From: an uncultured Rubrobacteraceae bacterium
Lineage (GTDB): Bacteria > Actinomycetota > Rubrobacteria > Rubrobacterales > Rubrobacteraceae
DNA: 64,000 nucleotides
Direction: 5' to 3'
NCBI GenBank assembly: GCA_902806085.1
Contig: CADCVH010000118.1
Location: forward strand, 1-64,000
Numbering within the stretch: position 1 is the first letter of the stretch; each line of letters starts with the position of its first letter. Positions 56,794-64,000 of the stretch are shown here, in pieces. Position numbers and translations under genes: made by a program. A model generated the notes under the pieces. It was given only the letters and a program-made list of their open reading frames with translations. It was not told where the DNA came from and did no database searches.

Positions 56794-58044
56794 TCAGGCC
56801 CCGATCAGCTTCGCGTAAAGGGCGAGGTTGTCGCGGAGCTGGCGCGGCATCAGGAAGTTCTCCCGGACGTGCTCCTTGCCCCTCCGGCCTATGCCGCGGG
56901 CGAACTCGTGGTCCTTGACGAGCTTGATGCACGCCTCGGCGGCCTCCGGGATGGTGTCGACGAGGATGCCGCCGCCGGCGGCCACCTGCATCGGGATGCC
57001 GCCGACCCTGCTCGCGACCATGGGCCTGGCCTTCCAGAGCGCTTCGGCGACCACGAGGCCGAAGCCCTCGCGGATAGACTTCTGGATCACCACGTCCGCT
57101 ATGGACTGGAAGGCGTTCACCTCGATGGCGCCGACGTTCGTGAGGTTCGAGAACAGAAAGATGTCCTTGTCCCCGTCCGCGTAGTTGACGGTCCTGTTCC
57201 AGTAGTCCCAGCCCTCGGGGTCGTCGTGGGCCATCGAGCCTATAAGGACGAGCTGTATCTCCGGCACCTCTTCCTTGACGGACCGGTAGACGTCTATGAC
57301 CCCAAGCGGGTCCTTCCACGGGTCGAAGCGCGAGACCTGGGTGAGGAAGGGCCGCTCGGTATCCACCCCGAACTGGCCCACGATGTAGCGGGCGTCCTCC
57401 GCAGAGAGGGCCATGTTCTTGGGACTAAGCGGATCGATGGCCGGCGGGATGAGGGTGAGGCCAGGGAGGCTCACGTCCGGCGGGGTGTACTCGGCCATCG
57501 TGTAGATCTGCGCGTCGTAGTCCGTGATGTGCGGCAGGAGGTAGTCCAGGATCTGCCGGTTCGGGGTCGAGGTGTCTATGTGGCAGCGCCAGATCCACTT
57601 CGTCTCCGGCGAGTACCCTTCCGCGAAGTGCTTGAGAAGGGCCGGCTGCGGGTCGTGGACGAGGACGACGTCCCACTCCTCGCCGCTCTCCAGGAGAGCA
57701 GCCGCCGACTGGCGGTTGTACTCCTCGTAGATGGCCCGCCCCTCGACGGTGAGATCGTACTCGGCCCCCTGCAACGCGTTGTGGAAGCCCTTGGTGACGT
57801 TGAAGAACGCCTCAGCCCCGAACATGATGTCCCACTCGGTCTCGATGCCCACGTCGCGCATTAGCGGGACGAGGGTGTACAGGATCTCCGCGACCCCGCC
57901 TCCGAAGCTCGTCGCGCTGACGTGCAGCACGCGCGCGCCGTCCAGCCGCTTCCCGAGCTCGACGACGTCGTCGTACAGCTCCCTGCGGATGATGCTCCGG
58001 TAATCTGCGAGCGATTTGTTGCCGGGGTTTACGCGTTGCAGCAC
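56794..58044 (-). CDS. treT: Trehalose synthase TreT (glycosyltransferring)
   Basis: A 416-residue GT4 retaining glycosyltransferase that makes trehalose directly from NDP-glucose and glucose. VLHVSATSFGGGVAEILYTLVPL is the N-terminal loop typical of TreT; HDPQP, WRCHIDTS, and FLTQVSRFDPWKDPLGVIDVY follow, and KSIREGFGLVVAEALWKARPMVA is the EX7E donor motif. The GTG at 58044 (LQRVNPGNKSLADYRSII) is chosen since AGAGGA precedes it; the frame is open to 58161 but that region is not conserved-looking. R. xylanophilus is known to carry TreT beside OtsA/OtsB. Confidence 0.93.
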   Translation of the reverse strand: MLQRVNPGNKSLADYRSIIRRELYDDVVELGKRLDGARVLHVSATSFGGGVAEILYTLVPLMRDVGIETEWDIMFGAEAFFNVTKGFHNALQGAEYDLTVEGRAIYEEYNRQSAAALLESGEEWDVVLVHDPQPALLKHFAEGYSPETKWIWRCHIDTSTPNRQILDYLLPHITDYDAQIYTMAEYTPPDVSLPGLTLIPPAIDPLSPKNMALSAEDARYIVGQFGVDTERPFLTQVSRFDPWKDPLGVIDVYRSVKEEVPEIQLVLIGSMAHDDPEGWDYWNRTVNYADGDKDIFLFSNLTNVGAIEVNAFQSIADVVIQKSIREGFGLVVAEALWKARPMVASRVGGIPMQVAAGGGILVDTIPEAAEACIKLVKDHEFARGIGRRGKEHVRENFLMPRQLRDNLALYAKLIGA

Positions 58045-58190
58045 GGCTCGTCCTCTGTTCTGTGGTTTCGTGTGTATACGGAGCTTGCAGCCTGGCGGAT
58101 AACTGTATACGAAAGAACGGCGAAAATTCAACCGGACAGGGGTATAGAACCGTGGGGGCACAGGCCGCGGAGCCCCGTGCCCCTCCGGTC

Positions 58191-58631
58191 CTACCGGGTG
58201 CCCGGCTCGCTGGCGCGGCGGACCATCTTCATCCGGGTGCCGTCGCCCTTGGAATCCAGGACGAACTCGTCCACCAGGTTGCGGATGACCGTGAGGCCGA
58301 ACCCGCCCTGCTCGTCCGGTTCGCCGGTAAGGTTGGCGACCTCGAACCCGCCGCCGGCGTCGGTCACCGTCACCTCGACGGCCCGCGGCAGCACACGGTA
58401 CTCCACCTCGTAGCTGTCCACGGCGGCGTGGCGGATCACGTTGGTCACGGCCTCCGTGACCGCCAGCTTCAGGTCGTAGATGTCCTCCGGCTCGAACCCC
58501 GCCAGCCTGCCCACCTGACCGGCGACAAGCCGGACGAGCATCACGTACTCCGCGCTGCTCGGGAGCACCAGCGAGACCGGATCCGGGGCCCCGATCTCTT
58601 CTTTTTTGGTTTCGGCGATCTCGCGCTCCAT
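58191..58631 (-). CDS. RsbW-like anti-sigma factor / serine kinase (HATPase)
   Basis: A 146-residue protein of the GHKL ATPase fold. The N-box Glu and Asn are in LKLAVTEAVTNVIRHA, the G1 box is VTDAGGGFEV, and GGFGLTVIRNLVDEF is the lid region. Such proteins bind an alternative sigma factor or phosphorylate an anti-sigma antagonist in stress switches. No sigma factor or antagonist gene is adjacent. ATG at 58631 chosen at the start of the folded region. Confidence 0.9.
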   Translation of the reverse strand: MEREIAETKKEEIGAPDPVSLVLPSSAEYVMLVRLVAGQVGRLAGFEPEDIYDLKLAVTEAVTNVIRHAAVDSYEVEYRVLPRAVEVTVTDAGGGFEVANLTGEPDEQGGFGLTVIRNLVDEFVLDSKGDGTRMKMVRRASEPGTR

Positions 58632-58765
58632 CGGACCTCGCGGTCTTCCGGACCCCCCGCGCACGCGCGGAACGGTTCGCCGGAAGCGTCTCTCTGCAAC
58701 TCCGAGACGAGTCTTACCCAGATGTATAGGACGGTAACCCGGGGGGCGAGAACCGGACCCGGATC

Positions 58766-59713
58766 TTACCGAAGCCCTCCCCCGGACGCGGGCTCCTCCG
58801 GTATGTCGTTGGCCGAGGCGCCAGACGAGGAGGCGTCACCGACGGCCTCCTGGTAGAGCCGCTCGACCTCCCCCTCGTCCGCGGCGCGCCTCTCGCGCCG
58901 GGCCTGGCGGGCGTCGTCGTCTTCGGCACCGTTGCCGGCCTGCATAAAGGGCCTGAGGAGATCCACGGGGACGGGCAGCACGATCGTGGAGTTCTGCTCG
59001 CTGGCGATCTCGCCCATCGTCTGGAAGAGCCTCAGCTGCAGGGCGGCGGGGCTGTCGAGCCTGTCGGCGGCCTGGGCGAGGCGCGCGGAGGCCTGGTACT
59101 CGCCCTCCGCCGCGATGATCTTGGCCCGCCTCTCCCTCTCGCTCTCGGCCTGGCGCGCCATCGCCCGCTGCATCTGCTGCGGGATCTCCACGTCCTTGAC
59201 CTCCACCACGCTCACCTTGATGCCCCACGGGTCGGTCTGCTCATCTATGATGGTCTGCAGCTCGTCGTTTATCTGCTCCCTGTTGGTCAGCAAGTCGTCC
59301 AGGTCTTTCTGGCCGAGGACGCTGCGCAAGGTGGTCTGGCTGATCTGGCTCGTCGCCAACACGTGGTTCTCGACCTCGATGACGCTCTTGTTCGGGTCGA
59401 CCACCCTGAAATAGACCACGGCGTTGACCCTCGCCGGGACGTTGTCGCGGGTGATGACGTCCTGGGGGGGCACGTCCATCGTGACTATCCTGAGGTCTAT
59501 CTTGACCATGTTGTCTATAAACGGCAGCAGGATGAAGAGCCCCGGTCCCTTCGGCCCGCCCTGCACGCGTCCGAGGCGGAAGATCACACCCCGCTCGTAC
59601 TCCTTGACCACCTTGATCGCGCTGATAAGAACCGACGCGAGGAAGACGAGCACCACCGCCACCGCGATAAACCCGATGCCGGCCGGTATGGCCTGCAAAA
59701 GCGCGAAACCCAT
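58766..59713 (-). CDS. Slipin/stomatin-like SPFH protein
   Basis: A 315-residue protein with one N-terminal membrane hairpin (residues about 8-33) and an SPFH/band 7 domain: [25 protein letters not shown], then [28 protein letters not shown] and [30 protein letters not shown]-terminal coiled coil and a polar tail follow. SPFH proteins form membrane scaffolds; NfeD-type partners often accompany them but none is seen here. Confidence 0.93.
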   Translation of the reverse strand: MGFALLQAIPAGIGFIAVAVVLVFLASVLISAIKVVKEYERGVIFRLGRVQGGPKGPGLFILLPFIDNMVKIDLRIVTMDVPPQDVITRDNVPARVNAVVYFRVVDPNKSVIEVENHVLATSQISQTTLRSVLGQKDLDDLLTNREQINDELQTIIDEQTDPWGIKVSVVEVKDVEIPQQMQRAMARQAESERERRAKIIAAEGEYQASARLAQAADRLDSPAALQLRLFQTMGEIASEQNSTIVLPVPVDLLRPFMQAGNGAEDDDARQARRERRAADEGEVERLYQEAVGDASSSGASANDIPEEPASGGGLR

Positions 59714-59833
59714 CAGAAACAGCTCCTCTCCGAAGCCCTCGAACTAGGAATTATGTTACCACCGCCCGGGAAATGGTCCGTGTCAGAACTTGCACCCGCC
59801 GAGAAGCCCGCCCCCGCACCTCGCCCCAAGCAA

Positions 59834-59869
59834 GGGAGAGGGGCCCCGGTCTCCCGGGCCCCCTCTCCT
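59834..59869 (-). terminator. Hairpin downstream of the NlpC/P60 gene
   Basis: GGAGAGGGG-CCC pairs with GGGCCCCCTCTCC with a one-base bulge, about 45 bases after the stop of the minus-strand gene. T tract is weak. Confidence 0.6.
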
Positions 59870-59912
59870 GTTCTCGGCCGAAAGCCGACGACCGTGGGTA
59901 CTGGAAGCTGCC

Positions 59913-61931
59913 CTACAGCAGCCTCCTGGCCCCCGCGTAACCCGGTATGGAGTCGATGGGCGTCCCCTGGGTGACGTTGCCGGTGTAGGTGGAGGCGTGG
60001 ATCGCAGTGCCGTCCCCCATCGCGATGCCGACGTGGGTGATGTACCCGCTGCCGTCCTCGCTCCAGAAGAGGAGGTCGCCCGCCATGGGCGCCCCGGAGA
60101 CCGGGGATCCGTAGCCCATCTGCCCGCCTGGAGAGTCAGGCAGCGCGATACCGAAGGCGCTGTAGACGGTCATCGTGAAGCACGAGCAGTCCATCATCTC
60201 GTAGGGCACGCAGCTCTCCGTCCCACCCAGCACGTACGGCGTGCCGAGGTACTGCTGGCCCTCGGCGATAACCGAGCTCCCCGAGCCGCTGGCGCCACCG
60301 CCTCCGACGGGCGCGGCGGAGGCCGAAGCGCTCGCCGAAGCGCTCGCCGAAGCGCTCGCCGAAGCGCTGCCGGTCGTCTCCTCCTCTGGGGGCTTGTTGG
60401 CCGTGGTCTCCTCCTGCGCGGCGGCGCTAGCCGATGCGCTGGCTTCTGCCTCTTGTTGCTCGGCGGCCTCCTGGGCGGCCTGTGCCTCCTCGGCGGCCGC
60501 GGCGGAAGCGGAGGCATCCTCCTCGGCGGCCTGCGCAGAAGCGGCGGCCTCGGCGGCAGCAGCGGCCTCGCGCTCGGCGGCCTCCTGGGCGGCCTGCCTC
60601 TCTTCCTGGTGCTCCGCGCGACGCTGGGCGGCCAGCATGGCGGCCTCCCTCTCGTCGGCGGCCTGCTGGGCGGCGGCGCGTTCGGCGGCGGCGCGCTGGG
60701 CGGCGAGTTCGGCCTCGCGCTCGGCGGCCTCCTGGGCGGCCTGCCTCTCGGCGGCGCGCTGGGCGGCGAGCTCCGCCTGGCGTTCGGCCTCCGCCTTGGC
60801 GTCCTGGCGGGCCTCCCTGGCGGCGGCCCTCTCAGCCGCGGCCTGCTCGGCGGCGGCCTGTTCCGCGGCCTCCCTGGCGGCCTGCCTCTCGGCGGCGCGC
60901 TGCTCGGCGAGGCGCTCGGCCCTCCTGGCGGCGGCCTCGGCGGCGGCGGCGCGGTCGGCGGCGGCCTGCTCGTCCTGCAGGTCGGGCTGCTCCACGGGAA
61001 CCTGCTTGACCTCGGTGACCTGGATCTCGGGCACGGGCGCCGGCTCCTCGGGAACCGGCGCCGGCTCGTCCGGGGCACGCTTCGGCTCCGCCGGAGCGGG
61101 GGCCGGCTTATCAGGCACAGGGGCTGGCTCCGCGGGAACCGGGGCCGACTCGTCCGGGACACGTGTAGGCTCCTCGGGAACCGGGGCCGGCTCATCAGGC
61201 GCAGGGGTCGGCTCCGCGGGAGCGGGGACCGGCTGCGGGGCGGGAGCGGGCTTCGTGTTCTTCTGGGCCTTGAACTCCTCGGCGGCGGCCAGGGCGGCCT
61301 CTGCCTGGCGGTTCTGCTTGGCCTGAAGGGCTTCGCGAAGCTCGGCGTTCAGCGAACCGAGGTAGGCCTCCGCCTCTCTCTCGGCCTCCTCCGCCCGCTC
61401 TTTCTGGGAGATGGCCCTGTCGACCGCGTCCACCCGCTGCGTGCGCTGGTCCACGAGGTCCCTCTTGCGGGCGGCCAGCTCGTCCTTGGCATCCTCGACG
61501 GCCTCGACCTTGGCCCGCTCCTCGCCGAGGAGCCTCACCCAGAGGTCCAGGCGGGTGGCGAACTCGGAGAAGTTGTCCACGCCGACGAGCACGTCCATGA
61601 AGGCCACGTTGCCGCTCTTGTAGACCTGCGAGGCGCGCTCTTCGAGCTCGTCCTCGGCCCGCGCGAGCCGCTTCTTGGCCGCGTCGAGGTCCTCGGTGGC
61701 CTGCGCGATCTGCCCGGTGAGCTGGTTCATCTCGTACAGGGCGTTGTTGTACGCCGCCTGCGCAGAGCTCGTCTCCAGCCTGATCTCCATCAGACGGTCC
61801 TGCGCGGAGGCGACCTCCGCCTCCTTGGCCTTGACGCCGCCCTCCTGCGCCGCACCAGCCGAAATTCCCGTCACAAAGACGAGCGCAACAGCGAAACCGA
61901 GAAACATGACCAAGCTAGCCCGTCGCGGCAT
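59913..61931 (-). CDS. NlpC/P60 peptidoglycan hydrolase with coiled coil and Pro-rich repeats
   Basis: A 672-residue secreted wall hydrolase. A signal peptide (residues 1-28) is followed by a coiled coil (about 33-215), then Pro/Glu/Ala repeats (PAPVPEEP, PAPAPAEP and variants, about 225-320), a very long Ala/Glu/Arg coiled coil (320-490) and an Ala/Ser stretch. The C-terminal NlpC/P60 domain has its Cys in MDCSCFTMTVYSAFGIALP and its His in YITHVGIAMGDG. The usual DCSGF is DCSCF, so an extra Cys lies beside the catalytic one. It would cut stem peptides and so aid cell separation. The ATG follows GGAAGGAG. Confidence 0.92.
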   Translation of the reverse strand: MPRRASLVMFLGFAVALVFVTGISAGAAQEGGVKAKEAEVASAQDRLMEIRLETSSAQAAYNNALYEMNQLTGQIAQATEDLDAAKKRLARAEDELEERASQVYKSGNVAFMDVLVGVDNFSEFATRLDLWVRLLGEERAKVEAVEDAKDELAARKRDLVDQRTQRVDAVDRAISQKERAEEAEREAEAYLGSLNAELREALQAKQNRQAEAALAAAEEFKAQKNTKPAPAPQPVPAPAEPTPAPDEPAPVPEEPTRVPDESAPVPAEPAPVPDKPAPAPAEPKRAPDEPAPVPEEPAPVPEIQVTEVKQVPVEQPDLQDEQAAADRAAAAEAAARRAERLAEQRAAERQAAREAAEQAAAEQAAAERAAAREARQDAKAEAERQAELAAQRAAERQAAQEAAEREAELAAQRAAAERAAAQQAADEREAAMLAAQRRAEHQEERQAAQEAAEREAAAAAEAAASAQAAEEDASASAAAAEEAQAAQEAAEQQEAEASASASAAAQEETTANKPPEEETTGSASASASASASASASASAAPVGGGGASGSGSSVIAEGQQYLGTPYVLGGTESCVPYEMMDCSCFTMTVYSAFGIALPDSPGGQMGYGSPVSGAPMAGDLLFWSEDGSGYITHVGIAMGDGTAIHASTYTGNVTQGTPIDSIPGYAGARRLL
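60322..60369 (-). repeat. 12-base tandem repeat in the NlpC/P60 gene
   Basis: Four copies (the last with one change) of GCCGAAGCGCTC, coding the Ala-Ser-Ala-Ser run before the catalytic domain. Confidence 0.85.
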
Positions 61932-61962
61932 GCGCCAAGGCTCCTTCCAGTAGCTTGTATTA

Positions 61963-62038
61963 GCTCCGTAAGGGGACCTTGGGCCAGCATCCCCCCTCCT
62001 AAGCGGAGCACTCTAGGGACGCTTAAACCCCTACGCAA
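61963..62038 (-). promoter_or_regulatory. Promoter and 5' hairpin of the NlpC/P60 gene
   Basis: TTGCGT (62038-62033) and TAGAGT (62015-62010) are exactly 17 bases apart on the minus strand. The RNA would begin near GCTCCG, which pairs with CGGAGC 40 bases on (62009-61963), enclosing a GGGGA/TCCCC stem. It may stabilise the mRNA or form a regulatory fold. I could not match it to the c-di-AMP riboswitch that often precedes such genes. Confidence 0.6.
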
Positions 62039-62165
62039 TATGACGTTCGTTACTAACTAGCCCGCTTTTTTTCGGAAGCAGCCTAGATAAAGGAGAAAGA
62101 CTGTTGTGCCCGCGCAACCAAATTTTAACGAATCTTAATATTTGTAACGTCGATGAAAGTTTCGG

Positions 62166-62675
62166 TTATGGGGCGAAGTTTCTGAGGACGAGAAAGAGGC
62201 GCCAGAAGCGGCGTTTGCTCTCGTCGTGGTCCAGGGCGGGCGCGAGGGGTGGTAGGCGGAGGCCGGCGGCGCCGGAGGTCCAGGTAAAGGGTGTTCCTTC
62301 CTCGGCTTCGGCGAAGGCGCGTCGGGCGAGCGGGTAGTCGAGGTCGTCCAGGTCGCGGGCGGCGCCGGGTCCAACGGCGACCAGGAGTTGGGGTTCGGTG
62401 GCGAGTATCTCCTCCCCGAGGAGGCCGGTTGCGGCGTAGGTGACGTAGGCGTCGGGGAGGCCGACGGCGAGGAGGCTCGCCTGGAGGGCGTCGAGGACGC
62501 GGGGGCCGACCGGCTGTTCCACGACGAGCACGACGCCGGTCGTCGGGTCGCCGAGCGGGGCTGGGTGCCCGGCCTCTTTCATGCGGCGGGAGAGGGTGGA
62601 GATCTCTTGCTCCGTCTTGCGCCGGTAGTCTTCGGCGGCGTCGCGTCCCGTTGTGGTCCTACCTTCCGGTGGCAC
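62166..62675 (-). CDS. Conserved hypothetical protein beside the phosphatidyltransferase gene
   Basis: A 169-residue soluble protein. Its first 40 residues are polar and helical (EQEISTLSRRMKEAGHP); the rest looks alpha/beta, with TTGVVLVVEQPVGPRVLDALQ and LLVAVGPGAARDLDDLDYP. I do not know the family. The GTG start lies inside the end of the phosphatidyltransferase gene (17-base overlap), so the two are coupled. Downstream of its stop nothing is encoded for about 230 bases except the NlpC leader. Confidence 0.65.
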   Translation of the reverse strand: MPPEGRTTTGRDAAEDYRRKTEQEISTLSRRMKEAGHPAPLGDPTTGVVLVVEQPVGPRVLDALQASLLAVGLPDAYVTYAATGLLGEEILATEPQLLVAVGPGAARDLDDLDYPLARRAFAEAEEGTPFTWTSGAAGLRLPPLAPALDHDESKRRFWRLFLVLRNFAP

Positions 62676-63186
62676 GGCGGACGTGGAGTATGCGCTGGGT
62701 CGTGGTGACGAGGGCGCCGGCGGCGACGAGGGCGAGGCCAGGGGTAAGGAGGCCCAGCATAGAGAAGACCGAGAGGATCACGACGCGCCCGGCCCGCTCC
62801 AGCAGGCCGACCTCGCACGGGACGTTCAGGCCTTCGGCGCGGGCGCGGGCGTAGGAGGTGAGGAGTGAGAAGGTCATGGCGAGGCCAGCCAGCAGGGTTT
62901 CGGTGGGTCGGGAGGCGTTGGCGTAGAAGAAGATCACGCCGACGAACACCGCCGACTCCGAGAGCCGGTCCAGGGTAGAGTCCAGGAAGGCCCCGAAGGA
63001 GCTCATGCGGTTCGACTCGCGGGCCACCGCGCCGTCGAGGGCGTCGAAGAGCCCGCCGAGCAGCATCACGGCGCCGGCGACGCGCAGGTGTCCGAGCCCG
63101 AAGAGGACGGCCGCGCCCAGCGCGAGCGTCCAGCCGATGACCGTCAGAGTGTCGGGCCGCACCCTCATCGCGGAGAGGAGCCGCAC
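62659..63186 (-). CDS. CDP-alcohol phosphatidyltransferase
   Basis: An integral membrane enzyme with about five to six helices. LFDALDGAVARES followed by FGAFLDSTLDRLSE gives the complete catalytic motif DGxxAR(x8)GxxxDxxxD, which transfers a phosphoalcohol to CDP-diacylglycerol; the acceptor (inositol phosphate, glycerol phosphate or another) is not decided. The GTG at 63186 cuts close to the first helix. The same frame is open upstream to 63273 and encodes the amphipathic leader usual in the family (SKDALLFVLRPLVR), but its only candidate start is CTG. Confidence 0.85.
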   Translation of the reverse strand: MRLLSAMRVRPDTLTVIGWTLALGAAVLFGLGHLRVAGAVMLLGGLFDALDGAVARESNRMSSFGAFLDSTLDRLSESAVFVGVIFFYANASRPTETLLAGLAMTFSLLTSYARARAEGLNVPCEVGLLERAGRVVILSVFSMLGLLTPGLALVAAGALVTTTQRILHVRRATGR

Positions 63187-63276
63187 GAGGGGGCGCAGGA
63201 CGAAGAGCAGGGCGTCTTTGGACGCGGTTCTTGGGGCGTAAGGCCTGCCGGGTTCGCGGTGCGGGAAGGTCAGGGC

Positions 63277-64000
63277 CTAGCCCTCCCTCTCGTCCTCGGC
63301 GCGGCGGGTGCGGCCCAGGCCGGCGGCCTCCGGGAGCGATTCCGCCTCCGCCGTTTTGGGCGGCTCCTCCTCTGCCGGCTCCAGCGGCGGCCTCGACCAA
63401 CGCTCGAAGTCAAGGGTCGTGCGCCCGTAGCGGATCGTGGCGGCGATGATGGCGACGATCGGGACGGCGAAGATCGCGCCGACCACCCCGTAGAGGGCCG
63501 TGCCGGCCAGGGTGCCGAAGAGCACCCACAGGGGATGGACGCCGGTAGAGCCGCCCTGGATCTTGGGCACCAGGATGTTCCCTTCTATTTGCTGGGCGAC
63601 GAGGAACAGGGCGGAGACGACGAGCGCCTCCGTGAAGCCGCCGAAAAAGAGCGCGATCAGGACCCCGGGGACCGCCCCCAGGAAGGCGCCCAGAACGGGG
63701 ATTATCTCCGTGACCGCCACCCACACCCCGACGAGGAGGGCGTACTCTCCGACCGTGAAGAACATGATCGCCCACCCGATGACGCCCATGATGGCGCAGA
63801 GCAGGAACTGCCCCTTGAGGTACTTGATCAGGGTCTGCTCGACGGCGTGGAACAGCTCCAATGCCTGGTCCCGGATCGTCTCGGGTATGGCCCGGACCAC
63901 GGCGCGCGTGATCCTCTCCCGCTCGAGCAGCAGGTAGACGGAGACGAGGATCATCAGCAGCAGGTTGAAGAGCACCCCGAAGATCCCGAAGACCCCGCCG
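63277..64000 (-). CDS. AI-2E family transporter (5' part outside the window)
   Basis: The C-terminal 241 residues of a PerM/AI-2E permease; the gene continues past the window end. Four to five helices are visible, with the conserved GEYALLVGVWVAVTEIIPVLGAFLGAVPG and QQIEGNILVPKIQG-type motifs, and a polar C-terminal tail. Members export small molecules or exchange ions; the substrate is unknown. Its stop is a few bases before the possible CTG start of the phosphatidyltransferase gene. Confidence 0.9.
   Translation of the reverse strand, partial: GGVFGIFGVLFNLLLMILVSVYLLLERERITRAVVRAIPETIRDQALELFHAVEQTLIKYLKGQFLLCAIMGVIGWAIMFFTVGEYALLVGVWVAVTEIIPVLGAFLGAVPGVLIALFFGGFTEALVVSALFLVAQQIEGNILVPKIQGGSTGVHPLWVLFGTLAGTALYGVVGAIFAVPIVAIIAATIRYGRTTLDFERWSRPPLEPAEEEPPKTAEAESLPEAAGLGRTRRAEDEREG

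Noticed and set aside
61932-62100. c-di-AMP (ydaO) riboswitch before the NlpC/P60 gene
   Set aside because: The context is right, but I cannot place the conserved core of the class; only a simple hairpin leader is supported.

Overview
The window is high-GC bacterial chromosome and is best explained as the genus Rubrobacter (Actinomycetota, Rubrobacteria) or a close relative. The case rests on a DTD-type proton-pump rhodopsin like the one known from Rubrobacter xylanophilus, on TreT together with OtsA/OtsB for trehalose, on class E-like sortases, on doubled Asp23/AmaP genes, and on frequent GTG/TTG starts. This assignment comes from protein features; no rRNA or other phylogenetic marker lies in the window. 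No tRNA, rRNA, CRISPR array, insertion sequence or prophage was seen, and no gene-free stretch exceeds 300 bases.

Layout. 1-8 kb: the end of a superoxide dismutase gene, a CoA-disulfide-reductase-like flavoprotein, proline catabolism (PRODH and P5CDH), and a divergent three-gene amino-acid operon (ALDH7-like, pipecolate/sarcosine oxidase-like, ornithine cyclodeaminase/mu-crystallin-like) that could form a lysine/pipecolate route. 8-13.5 kb: a TPM-domain membrane protein, a CmtR-like metal sensor, an eRF1-like (baeRF) protein and a sortase. 13.5-20 kb: a polyphosphate island (SixA-like phosphatase, CYTH-CHAD protein, MgtC-like protein, PPK, PPX). 20-25 kb: a 2Fe-2S protein, two more sortases and the three-gene proton-pumping transhydrogenase. 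25-33.5 kb: a RodZ-like protein with codon-scale tandem repeats, a membrane protein with a cupredoxin-like partner, an MBL-fold hydrolase, apgM, a family 5 uracil-DNA glycosylase, a lipoprotein, an HD-domain protein and ddl. 33.6-35.1 kb: three tandem small LPETGG surface proteins, the third frameshifted. 35-41 kb: a two-component system, a broken methyltransferase, MscS, a Lon N-terminal-domain protein and an SDR.

41.3-47 kb holds the most striking locus: a cytochrome b6, a subunit IV-like protein and a Rieske protein encoded between two different CydA-like (cytochrome bd superfamily) subunits. A 50-residue membrane protein is translationally coupled at the end, and no CydB or c-type cytochrome is present. 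This could be a quinol:oxygen oxidoreductase combining bc and bd modules. 47-64 kb: a purine permease, the Asp23/AmaP stress operon, rhodopsin, a VanY-like carboxypeptidase, OtsB/OtsA/TreT, an RsbW-like kinase, a slipin, a large NlpC/P60 hydrolase, a CDP-alcohol phosphatidyltransferase and an AI-2E-family permease (cut by the window end).

Shared sequence themes: (i) at least seven genes look leaderless, with a TATAAT-like hexamer 6-8 nt before the start codon; (ii) three intergenic spacers carry long inverted repeats built from one AGGC/TTAGGTT vocabulary and begin at stop codons; (iii) two genes fit best with an ATA start codon. Light-driven proton pumping, transhydrogenase, polyphosphate, trehalose and envelope-stress genes together suit a desiccation- and radiation-tolerant lifestyle; that reading is inference.
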